This document shows positions 12,746 to 25,000 of a stretch of DNA of 64,000 nt, one piece after another. How positions within the stretch are numbered: the stretch's first letter is position 1; each line of letters starts with the position of its first letter. Origin of the DNA: Holacanthus passer (lineage: Eukaryota > Chordata > Actinopteri > Pomacanthidae); NCBI GenBank assembly GCA_025331565.1, contig JAFREQ010000015.1, forward strand, positions 4,650,001 through 4,714,000, given 5' to 3'. The translations under genes were made by a program, and so were the position numbers. The notes beneath the pieces are model-generated. The model did no database searches. It was not told the origin of the DNA and was given only the letters and a program-made list of their open reading frames with translations.

Positions 12746-15700
12746 CAGAGTGTGCTTCTCATTAGTTATTCCATCCGTCTGCTTGGTCAAAGTCCAACAG
12801 AAATCATGAGACACTACCTCTCTGCATGTGCGGGATATCATGAGACATGTGTTAGTGGACTTTATCACTAACAGCCACGCAAGTGTACATGCAATTCATT
12901 TAGACATCACACGTTTTGGATGTTTGAGCAGTTAGCCACCATGTGAAAATGTAAGAAAATAACAATTACATAATAAAGTATTTCTGAAATATTTAGTAAA
13001 ATTCAGGTAGTATGTGCATGTGTGTGTTGTTTACTGGATTCATGATCCATTGCTGCCATCATAAAGCAGTTTATGAGGCTGGTAGACAAGGTGTGAGATT
13101 GTTTGGATGACATAGCAGAGATTCAACAAGTTGTAGCGATGCATTTGTCACAATAGGAGTTCCAACGAATGCTTAACTTCATTGTCACATTACTACTTTG
13201 GCTCATGTTGTACTGCTTTCCTCTCTCTTCAGCTGCTCGCTCAGCCACAGAAACCTGCATCTTCAATATCTTGTGCAGGGTTGCTGCCAATCTCTGAGGA
13301 ACAATTGGATACAATTACTGCAAATGGATTATTCATTTATTGTAATTAATTTTGCATCACATTTAAGTTTTATGTAAGGGAAACAAATGGAAGATTTGAA
13401 CTGGGTGGTGTGAAGAATTCAATTGGCACATACACAGTAGTAACATACATACAGTGCTATATTCCTACATAATTTACAGGACCACAGAGAGGAAAAAGAG
13501 AGAGTGAGACAGCCACTCACTGAAACTGAGAGGCAGACAGATGGATATAGACAGACAGACAGACTGCAAAACTTATTCACAGCGTTTGGCTTTCAATAAC
13601 AGAATAATTCAATTGCCACAGTTCCATCTCGTGATCCTTTAAAATGTGAGCAGGAATCCTAATGAGAGCCAGTGGAAGGCAATAATTCAGTTTCTCTCAT
13701 TTTCCCATGCCACTCTTGTCCTTGTGAGAAGGACACTGACTTGGCCATGCTGCCTTTCTCGCACCACAAATCAAAATTCAACGCACAACTGACCAGCAGG
13801 GTACTGTCAACATTTAACACCCTCCGGCTATTTAATGCCTTTCAATATGAGATAGTGTTCTGGACATATTTCATCACCTTCAGCTGCATTGACAGACATT
13901 GGGATCACTTCATTTGAATATAATCTTGAGTACTTTGGAAAATACACACTATATGTAAATAACTGCTAATTCCATTTAATCACTACTGTTGACTGTGTTG
14001 TTGACTTATTTCATCTCTTATTTCCCATTGCCTCAAGAACCAATCAAAGCGGCATTGAGATTTCATAGAATTTCACCCAGGACCATTCTGAGTATCACCC
14101 TGTGTTTATCAATCCATCAGAGTGTTTATTTTTGATGTTTTGGACCTTCACCTGTTACTGACCGTATTGATTTGAAGATACAAATGGTCCCACAGCAACA
14201 AAACAAACATGAAGCTGCCGAAATCATTTTTAAATCTAAACAAATTACATACAGTAGAAGTAATCCTAAAAGGACAATTCTATGAACTTTATCACATGAA
14301 GGTATTGAAAAAAAAAAAGATTTGTTCCTGAAAAATGCTTTTAATTCACAAATTACATATTAATAAAGTATCCAACAACAGACAAAAACAAGATGGCTGG
14401 TCCTACCTTCTTACTGTGGTTGTATTTTTAAAATATCAGGCATAACTTGATTCTTTTCAAGAATATAAGGATGAAGATAAATGATGGATATTAATCTTTA
14501 ATTGGAGAGAATACGTATTTTAAAAAGAACCACCACATGCACACTTTAAACAAAAGCAATGTTGTCAGGAATTAAAAAAAAACATTTCTGTAAAATATTT
14601 TATTCAATTGCAAATCCATTCATTCCATCTTAGTTTGCATATTGCGTAAAAAGAGGCCATTTCCTTTCATCTGACAGCAAATCACTGCTTCAACATCCAT
14701 CCTCAATCTCTGAGTCATGAGATGTACTGTGCGTAACCTCCTTAATGCAGGACATGACATTACTGGTTTTCACTTTACAAATGTGAACAGTGAAACCGCT
14801 CGCATGACTTCCAACCTGTCATACTGTGCTCCCAATTACAAAACTGTGTAGATTCTTTATTTCCATTATTGAATCACCAGCTGACTCTGAATGTAGTCAG
14901 CTGATTATGTTGCAGTTCAATTAAAAAAATCCAGTTTTGGTAAAGACTGTCTCATGGGGGAAATAGAATGAAAGTGCATGATCTCTATCAAAGTGCCCTT
15001 GATAGCAAACTAAGGCTGAATGTTGATGTGGATCTGCAGCTGCAGCCAAAATTACCAGGCTACAAACATATAAGAGCATTTCTCATTTAAAATACCCCTA
15101 TGAATACTTTGAATGAGAAAATGCTCTTAGTTAAAGGCCTGGTTAAACACTTTCCAGATGTCTTTAATCATTTCAAGTAGATAGTTCCCTTTTTAATCTC
15201 CAATTAACAAACAGCCTGCATGTCTGTTCAACTTTGACAGATCAAATATTAAAGTTACATTTAAAGATTTGCCTTAAATCCAGGCAAAGGGGTCAGGCCA
15301 AAGTCTTTATCAAAGAGAGAAAGTAAGAGTTGAGGGAGTTTATTGGCTGCAGCCACAGGCTTGGCTCCATATTTTATTACACTGAATCTGAACCAGACTT
15401 TAAAGTTAAAGGTTAAACAGCTGACTTCCAGCTTTAAGGGTGTGAAGTTGAACATCCTCAGCTTCATGTGTGTTCATATCTATAGTGGACGATAGGGATA
15501 AAGTCTGGTCAAGGTACATACAATTTGTATTACGGTATCACTAAATATTGTGATGTGGTGAATTTAATTGAGAAACCCCTCATAGATTAAATAACCAGAT
15601 ATGGATAATCCAGTGAATTAACTATCTAGCATATAGAGGTACTTCATTACATTAATGATAAAATCCCGTGAATCCAATACTGCTCTTGCACAGTCCTGCC

Positions 15701-15964
15701 CCTTGGTATGCAAGATTAGTGGCTTAATACACCTAGAAATATTCAATATTAAAAGGCTACTGATTTTATTCATTTTATTTGTGATGATTGTTGGTCGTCA
15801 ATCTGATCTACCATGTGTTCTGATCTGAAAAACTGATCTTGATTTCAGTGAGACAACAACAGACAATTGTCTTCAATGTAAAGCTGCTTTTCTTTAAGCT
15901 TTGCTTTGCAGCTTGCATCTAAACATCCTGCAGCTCTGATTCATTCAACGTCGAGCATGTGAAC

Positions 15965-16090
15965 AGTGCATGATCGGGGCGGGAACGGCGTGACGTCACG
16001 CGCCATGCTGACCAATAGCAGCGTGTGTTTCCCAACCTATGCTTGTACAGTAAATACTATGAGCTGCGCCTCCTTCCTGCTGCTGCACTG
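15965..16090 (+). promoter_or_regulatory. slc25a36: slc25a36 core promoter
   Basis: A sharp rise in CpG occurs relative to flanking DNA. A GC box GGGGCGGG (15976-15983), a full palindromic CRE TGACGTCA (15991-15998) and a CCAAT box (16012-16016) are clustered within 45 bases, about 430 bases upstream of the start codon. The TATA-less, GC-rich layout fits a housekeeping mitochondrial carrier. The transcription start is probably around 16050-16090 but is not defined by the sequence. Confidence 0.7.
15991..15998. promoter_or_regulatory. slc25a36: CRE palindrome TGACGTCA
   Basis: Perfect 8-bp CREB/ATF site between a GC box and a CCAAT box in the slc25a36 promoter. Its position and arrangement are typical of a functional proximal promoter CRE. 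Confidence 0.65.
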
Positions 16091-16120
16091 ATGAGGAGGT
16101 GAACCGACACGGAGCCGCGG

Positions 16121-16279
16121 ATGTGCCACAAAAACCGCCTGTTTACACACCTGAGACCCTCTGACTGTCGAGCCCGCACATCTTTGGTGCTTCAGCCGAA
16201 AACAGGGGCACATCTGCGTGAGAGGGCGAGCGGAGAGCGACCGAGAGGAGGTGGGGTTAGTCGGCCCGCCGCAGTCTGA
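16121..16279 (+). other. Upstream ORF (52 codons) in slc25a36 leader
   Basis: ATG at 16121 with stop TGA at 16277-16279, wholly within the GC-rich 5' leader. A minimal uORF (ATG 16091, three codons) precedes it. Whether either lies in the mRNA depends on the transcription start. The peptide is Arg-rich and not recognisable. Confidence 0.4.
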
Positions 16280-16420
16280 ATCACCGGAGACTCGCCCCGC
16301 CGCTGCTTCATCACCGTTTGATCCGTCTACGTGCGCATCCTCACGGGTGAAGAAAGCAGCGGGACCCGAGCCCGTGTTGGAGCCTCTGCCGCAGCCCCGA
16401 GGAGCGCTGCCCGGCAGAGC

Positions 16421-19006
16421 ATGCTGAATAATGAGCCAAAGGGACACACTGGTTCATCTGTTTGCTGGAGGGTGAGTTACACAATTCATTCACATATTAC
16501 TGTTGTTTTTAAATGAGCAGTCTCAGCTTTAAAACAGAGCTAGCGGTGGTTTATGTAGCTAGCTAACAAGGGCCGTTTTCCTACATTAGCAGCTGTGTGG
16601 ACGTCAGTCAAGTCAGCGCTTATAGAGTCCGTTCACACTTCCTGTCAACGCTTCAAAATATGTCCACTTGTGCTCTAAAATATTTAGTTCACATATTCTC
16701 TCGTATTATAGCTAATATGTGGCTTCAGGGATGCAACTAAGTACTTCAGTTTATTCGTTTGTCGTTTTTTGCTTATAAATACCGACTTATTCCGTTCGAG
16801 TTGCAAGATTTAACGCTTTTATTTCGAAGGCTAATTCCGTGTATTTCCGGTGTCGCTCTTGCTCTCTCGCTAACTTGACGAAGTTCTGCAGCAGCAGCAG
16901 CAGCAGCAACAACAGCTCACTTTCTCCAGAGATTTTGCATTTTAATAACCTGGGAGATTAATTAGGTGAATGAAACGAGATGTCTTTGACAGGTCTTTGC
17001 AGGTGGAGCGTGCAGTGTTAATTATTTCTCTATATTTTGGATATTATAACAACTCACACCTCATCTGATTAACTTAATTTTTAGGGCTGTTTAGGGCCTT
17101 CCACACCTTTCCAAATCAAGGACCCCCATAAACAGCAGATGCATTATCCTGCACACAGCCATAATATTTCTTCCCAAAAACTATCATCTGAAGATTTGTG
17201 TTGTTTTGCATAACTGTCCAAACTGTGTAATGTAATATTAGGATGTAAAATCCTGCAGAAATATTAGTGTTCTGCTGTTTCTGAGGGTAAATGAGGCCAC
17301 TACTTTAAGTTAAACTGGCAGCCCATACAATAGGTGAGGAATGATTCTCATTAGCATTTCTGTAGACAGGCCCAACAACTCGTCCATCAAAGGAAAATCT
17401 AAACACAGACGTAAAATGTAGCAGTTTATTGTTGAAGTATGTCTGTCTTGTTTTTAATCCATTGTCTGCAGTTTCTCTGCGTCTCTTCCCTCTACTTTTA
17501 TCTCTGCACCAAACCATTGACATTTAAATATGGTAATCTCATCACACCACGACTCGTCTGTTATCTCCTTTGTAAGGCATTTAAAATCTGAGGACTAGGA
17601 CTAGGAAAGACACATTGCATTATCTTGCATAAGCAAAATCAGATTTGTTTTCCCCCCCTTAAACCTGAGCTGGAGGCCTCAGCACAGTGCTTCCTCTCAC
17701 AGCCGCGAGACACTCACACATGCAGCAGACAGCGTAGCCTGAAAGTAGGCCAAGGGTCACCGCTGTCTGTGAGCATGAATGTGGGTCGGTCTTTTGAAAA
17801 GTAAATATAGCTGGTGCTGCTCAAAAGAGACTGCAGCTAGAGGAATTCACGGCCAACAGCCAGGATGTCAGAATACACCACTGTAGGGCTACAACTAGTG
17901 TTCGCTTAACTCAACCTATAGAGCATTCACATAGTCTGTCACTGGAATAATCAGCAAGCACTTTCCAGTGTTGTGGTGGTTTGCTTGTGAAGCTCTGTTT
18001 ATACAAGCCTCTGGTGAAAGCGGAGAGAATCAACAGACATGCACGGGTGGCACGGCAACAGAGCATTGTTTTGAGATGACATCTGGCAGCCTTTGGCTTC
18101 TAAAAATAAAGTTCTAATTTCTACCATGTCAATGAAGCTGATAATTTATTTATCTGTTATCTCTTTTTTGATAATGAGGGTGAAATGAATTACAATTAGA
18201 TTGGCTTTAGTTTGTTTACATGCTGATGGCTTCGGTCGGAGTAGGGATCAAAGTCGAAGCAACATGATCACGAGGTTCTTTGGCTCATTTCAGTCATGTT
18301 TTTATTTAGTTTGTGTGTGTGTGTGTGTTCTGTCTAATTTTCATGACACCTCATACTCACCTTCTCAGATGGCGAAAGTCAGCAAAGTGGTTACACTTCC
18401 ACTGAACTGGAGCCAATTTTCACTGAACTTCAAGATGAAAACAGTCATAAGCTTTCACATCACAGTATCTTGCATATCACAATGACAGGTCATGGTGTGT
18501 GGATGTGTGCCTGCTCCTAGATAATTTTAGAGGTAAAAGGAATAACAGATTATGTGACCAGTGATTGGATGGAGAGGATGGTTTTAAAAGGAAGATTGGC
18601 AGAGGAAATGGGCAAAATATAGATGTGACCCAGACCAAATATGAAATTAATATGTTGTGTTTATAGATGGCTTTTTAAAATAGCCAGAGATACTTAGCAT
18701 GACAGATAAAGAAAACAAAACACAATGCAAGCGCTAAATGTGTGATATGTAGATATTTATGAATCATTTTTATCTGTCCCTTCTCTCTTTTGACTAACAT
18801 GAATGTTAAAGCATTTTTCTGACCATGTTTTTCCCCTCTCTGCCTCTTTCTTCCACCACCCCCCTTTATTTCTGCACCCTTTCATCCTCAACCCGTTTCT
18901 TATTTCCTTGTAGATGTGGTGGCACAGTGGGCGCTATTTTGACTTGTCCTCTGGAGGTTGTGAAGACCAGACTGCAGTCCTCTTCCATCACTCTCTACAT
19001 CTCTGA
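16421..19006 (+). other. Overlapping upstream ORF across slc25a36 exons 1-2
   Basis: ATG at 16421, ten bases before the main ATG and in another frame, with A at -3. It runs through exon 1 to 16471, continues after splicing from 18914 and stops at TGA 19004-19006, giving 47 codons. It overlaps the carrier's own start and would reduce initiation at 16431 unless ribosomes leak past it. Confidence 0.5.
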
Positions 19007-22000
19007 AGTTCAGCTCAGCACCGTCAACGGAGCCAGTGGTGTGGCGCGTGTCGCTCCACCAGGGCCTCTGCACTGTCTCAAGTAAGGAGAATGGTGCTAA
19101 ATATTGATTGTACTAACTTTGCTTCATTGGGGATATTTTCAGTCACGCTTTACATACGATGCATCAGTGGTTAGCAGTGTGAAATGAACAGGAAATGCCT
19201 CCAAACTAGTAGTGATTGCTTCTCCTGTTTGTTTGTAAATTAGCGAGGTATGGGTAGGGTCAGTTCATGAGTTAGTGCAATAGACTTAAGGTAGCCTGAA
19301 TACTTGCCATACCTGTCATGGCAAAGTGCACATCTGCAGCATAAATTGAGGCAAAGGCAAACCTGACCGAGCTGAAAATGTGTCAGGCATATGAGAAAAT
19401 TTGAAGTTGTCCTGGGTTGCATTACACACTCAATAAATGTGCCAGGACAGGAGCAGAGGGAAGATGATCTGACAGGTTCAAGTGAAATTCACTGAAGTTT
19501 TGTAATCAGTCTGTCAGAGCTGTGACATACACAGTCCATGTTTGTTGTCACACCATGTCAGTTGGCGTACATCAGATGTTAATGATGGAAAGACATAGAT
19601 TTAATCTGTAATACTTGAAAGAAAAAGAATCAGGTTTCTTGTTTGTTTGTCCTATATTACTGCGATTTTCTGTGACTTTACATCGGCGATTTTACACTAC
19701 ATCCTTTCACACTACTTCTACAAACAAATGTGCTTTTATAGAATAGTTATTTGCCTCAACACGACACCTAGAGCGCTCCAGGAGACATGAAGTCACATCA
19801 CCATAATGAAAAACATAAAACTGTTTAAAAGAATGGCAAAAAAACCTCAGATTTCAGGTGACTTTTCTTTTAGTGAAAATACTTGTTTAGTTTTTAGAGA
19901 GTAATAGAATCTACAACCAAGATGCTTGAACAGTGCAACAGTCCAACCTGAAGTATATTCCTTCAATGGCATCCAGGGACAAAATAGATAATTTAACCTT
20001 TATTTTGACCTTGCAGCTGTTTTGGGTACTTTCTCTGAACAAAAACTGGGAAACCCATCAAAGATATACATTATAAATTGTCCTTTTTTTTCATTCCTCT
20101 TCTCATTAGACAGTGGAAAGTTACCAGAAAGATAGGAAGTGAAAGTTTAGGGGAATCCAACATTGGTTAGGTGTTTATTAGGAACCTCCTGTGAGCTGGT
20201 GTGTCTGGATACTCGTTATTAACGTAGTTCACTGAGGGATTAACGGTGTTCAAGTAAATATTCAACATGGTTGCAGTGCTCTGCTCTCTGGCAGCCTTAT
20301 TTCTATGACTGTCACAAAGCATGTCGCCGTGTTAAACATGTTGCATAATGCACAAGCTGCTGTGTGTGGAATTTTCCACAGCCAATGCTTTCATTGATTA
20401 TCTTGCAAATTAGGAATCTTGGGAAAACCCTCTCATGTTTTACTCAGGAAGAAATATTGTTTTTCAACATAGAATTTTAACAGGAAGTTCAGATTTGCCA
20501 TGATATAATATCTATGGAAAGCTAATCTTTTACTTGCACAGTTCAGTAGACTCCGTTTGTTTGACTAAAAAATGGATTTGTTCTCACTGGCTGTTGCAAT
20601 AATTGGGAATGTTTTCTTTGTCAGCTTGCCTAACTTTGTTAACAATGCTCTCTTCAGGATTTTGTTTAATACACGCTCTCGATTGCACTTAATCGGGTCA
20701 TTGTTTTGGGATCAACGCTGCTCTTTTGCCGACATGAACCAGCTTCTTGTGTTGTCCTTGAGTTGAACTGGCAGAAACTGTACACCACTATTACATGATA
20801 CAGAGTCGAGCAGGGCAGATGTCAAGGAAAAGAAAAAAACCCACATGAGCCAAAGTGGGTCAACAGGCAGTGAGGTGCAGGCATTGTTCCATTTTAGAGC
20901 AGAGTATGTTAACTAATCATTCACACTGTCACTCCAAAATCTCTGTGGTTTGTAAGTTTGGGCAATTAGTCTATGTTCTTGAAGAGATGCCTCCAGGGTA
21001 CTGTAAATCATTTTTAAGTATTAAGCTACGAGCGGACACAGTCTGCCATGGTAGAAAAGCACAGCCCTTAAACCCACAAGCTGAATGAAATACAGCTCCA
21101 TAGCTGCTCCAAGAAAGACAGAGGCTGTGATTGTGTGGGGCAGCTCAAGTCAAGCCACTATCATAAGAATTTAATATGGCCCAAAGGACCAATTTATTAT
21201 CTGGCCCAAAGGACTGTTTTCATGTCTTTTGGGTCTCATTTCTTTCTAGGATGATTGAATTCGTTGAATGTACTTTGCATTACAGTTTATGTGAAAATGT
21301 GCGATGAAGGTGAACTTTCCCATGCTTCCTCTGAATGAGGTTACTGGGTTGGAGCGCCGACGGACAAAAAATAGCCACGTGAGCCATCATGATAACACCA
21401 CCATAAACAACAGCAGATCGAGGACACCTGTCATTTCATTTATTTTGGGTCTTCCAGTATGTTGATAATGCCCCTGTGTATAATGTCAGGCTGTATTGAG
21501 TGTCAGGTTCTGGCAGATTGCCCCCAAAGTACAAGTTACTGGTCCATCTGCTTAAGGCATCCGCATTGGATATAAGTCTAGCTACAAAGAGAGATGTTTT
21601 GCCAAATGAAATGCAGTCTCTTGACATGACGTATCATGACATGGATGCTAAATGTACTCTATTATGATGGAATAACTAAGAAAACGTTTAATTGAAATCT
21701 CTGTCTCTGTAGGTTAATTCTAGAGAGAGAGGGACCTCGTTCACTCTTCAGAGGACTGGGACCCAACCTTGTGGGTGTGGCACCTTCCAGGTATGTATAG
21801 TATTATCTACAGCAGCGGCTCACAACCCTTTGTAACCTAAGGCCCATTTCTGATTGTTAAAAAAATTCCAAAGACCACCTTCCCAAATAAATACGAGAAA
21901 CATAACATGGCAAAAAAGGAGAAAAACAAACTGGGCTGTGACGGGATTTCACCACATTTCCACACTGTGCTTCACTGCCTGCCACTATGAATCCAAGTTT

Positions 22001-25000
22001 AATATATTCAGGGTCATATTTCCTCACCAGAGGCTTTAGAGCTTTTACTGGTGCAGGGTTGTCTCCCACATCACTTTTTCATTTCAAAAACCAATCCACG
22101 TTTGTTATTCATGCGAATTCTGGAACACATTTATGTATAAATATAACTGGCTATCATTCGCTTCAGCAATACCACAAAGTGAAAATCCGCCTTCCTTGCA
22201 CATCTGTTAGTAGAGTAGGTCAGCACAATCTTTGATGTTGATGAGAAACTTTCAGTATGCATCGCTGTTATCAGCACTGGTATGACCTATAATCAGATAA
22301 TAAAGACATTTCTGCGTCATTTAGTTCACGTTTGTTGACGAATGTTCTTCTGGTAGATCGTCTTAGCTTTTTCCAAGCTTGCGGCTCATAATACAGCTTA
22401 CAGTGGCAGCAATAATAGCAGACCACAAATACGGAAATGAATGGAGTTAAACAGAAATACAATGGAGATCTGTGCTTCAAATCTTACAGGAAATGAGCAG
22501 GTTCCCTCTTTTTTGCTTAGGGTTGCATAACAGCTTGAACTCAGTCAATCAAAGTCTGAATGAAACGACAACAACAACAGCAGGCACCAGCTGTGACACC
22601 CTCGTCATGTGACTGTTGTTGTTGTGTATTATCACAATGGCGTTCCTATACTGAGACATTTGTGTCTAATCCCCCTCCCTGACCTGTCTCGTTCTCCCCA
22701 GCTACTGCTGCATCACATGGCCATTGTCATCCTCTTCCTGTTGGTTCGCTCTCTGTCTCTCCCTCTGACTCATCCTTTCCATACATTTATCCTCTGTCTC
22801 TCTCGCCCTCTCGCCATGTTTGTCATTCTTTGCTTATATTAATTCAGAATTGTTCTGTCCTCTGGGTCCTTCACTGTCCATGCTGTCTCGGCCTGTCTGG
22901 CTCAGACTCTCTGAGGGGTGAAAAATGCCCTCCAGTGTGTATATGTGCGTGTGTGTCAGTCCCACAGGCTGGTTGTCCAGCTGTGGAAACGCCAGCTTGC
23001 TTCCTGGTCACGACAGCTATAGCAAACTGTGCTATAGGATATTGTTACATAAGACGTGAGCCTGATGAACTCATTGGCCACATATGAGCTTCCCTGCTGC
23101 CTCATGTACAATATTGTAATCATATCATATTAAAATTCAGACAGCATTTTTTTATAGCTTCAGTGCCACATGAAGTGGAAAATTCAGGATACCTTTTTTG
23201 CTATTTTTTTAGATTCTAATTCACAGTGTCTTATTCGGTATCTGTGGAAACTTAATGATCTTGAGGAGAATTTAAAATAAGCCGAAATAAACAGATGGGC
23301 TTTCACATGGACATTTTCATATTGTTTGCCGGCAGCATAGCAGCCTTGTTGTTTTTATGTCTCAAGTGTGTTGCAAGTATGATTTAAGTACAGAGGAAAT
23401 GGAGGCACATCGACATTCAGGCAGACATACCGATTTGCATGTCTTTTGAGGATTAGACGGGAAAATGAAACGTCAACATATGCAGAAACTTACAGTATTT
23501 GGCAAAAACTCCTTCTGGTAGTCCCCATTCATCAATCAGAGCAGCCAAATTCATCAGCTCAGTCTTCAGTTGTATGTAGTGAAATCTAAATGATTCTCCT
23601 CTGAAGATACTCTGGCCACAAAAATGGCCACATTACTACAGTTTATTGATGAGCATGTTGCCATCAATGTCTGCACGGTTTATTATAGACACAACGGAAG
23701 ATTCCGGTTGTGAAGATTTATGGTAACATTTAATGCAACGTTTCCACTCAATTTAATCACAGTCTTAATTTAGATAAAGTTTAAGCTACCGATGCAATAT
23801 AATTGAATGAAATAATAGATTTATTACTTTATTTATCTGCAAGGGGACGTCTGGTTGCTGGGCTACAGAGTTATTCTCTCCTGTTATAATTTGGCAGCAG
23901 CACTCTGACGCTGGAAAGCTGCAAAAATCTTCTGATGCTAATGAGAGCGCGGTCCACTGGGCATGCTGCTGGCGTTCATTAGCAACACACACAATGCATG
24001 TGCACGCAGAGCAGCTTGCACTGGTGGCATCACTCATTACATATGAGACATGCTCATACACATTCAGACCCACTCACATAATTCATCTCTCATCTGCAGT
24101 GCAGCATGATTATGTTGTGCATGCGTGCTCTCAATTCAGAATGAGGGCAGGGTGGGAGAGAAGGTCACGGGGGTTTAATTCTGCTCTGCAGAAATGTTGA
24201 CTAAATCCTGTGATTTTATTTAGTGAGAAGCAGCTAGAATCATGGGAGATAAATCTGCTACTAAAGTGTGCTATGAGATTGAGATGCGCACGCACACACA
24301 CACACACACACAGATAATCTTTCAGTGGCTTGTGTTTAGACTACATATTAGCTTTGACTTAGCTCTGTATGCCCTTATGTACTATTTAGACTGTACTTTA
24401 TTTCAGTTAATTGAAATAACCTTTTCCTATTTAATGCAACTATTCTTCATATAAGTCATGCAATTATACAATTTGTTTGTGCTTGTAGTTTACTTAACTT
24501 GTGGTTCCAGTTAGTCATAAAATGCAATTGAATTCCTGAATGAATCATTAATTTCTAGTTGCACGTTTATCATTTTGATCAGCAGTACATGAAGACTCTA
24601 ATGAAGAAAAAAAGTTTCCTTTCTAAGTGAACTTAACCAGTGTTTTTAATTTCTTATACTGATCTCTGTCTTGTTTGCCACAGGGCAATCTACTTTGCGG
24701 CCTATTCTACAGCCAAGGAGAAGCTGAATGGGGTGCTGGAGCCAGACTCTACCCCGGTGCACATGGTGTCAGCCGGGATGGCAGGTAATGGTGGCTCCTT
24801 CTCCCCCCCCCTTCTGCTTGTTCGTCACTTGTCTGTCGCTGAGTCTTATATCTGTCTATTTGTCCGTCTGTCAGTCTGCCTGGGCAGTGTAGATCACTGA
24901 TGGGTTTCATTAAAAAGAAATCAGTTTGTCTTCGTTAGAGAGATTTTATTTTTATTTATCTTCTCATCATTTTTTGTCACTATTTTTTATCACCCCATTT

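Larger units (their letters stand above)
10376..15950. other. Intergenic region between divergent marchf2 and slc25a36
   Basis: No coding exon is seen on either strand. It holds a T-rich hAT-like element (10728-11262), a second MITE-like repeat (11591-11911), a large CA microsatellite (12677-12743) and a short GACA tract (about 13548-13563). The rest is AT-rich single-copy-looking DNA in which I see nothing specific. Confidence 0.75.

Noticed and set aside
16037..16447. 136-codon - strand ORF antisense to slc25a36 exon 1
   Set aside because: It arises from the GC-rich leader, has no recognisable domain, and lies opposite a well-supported promoter and exon.
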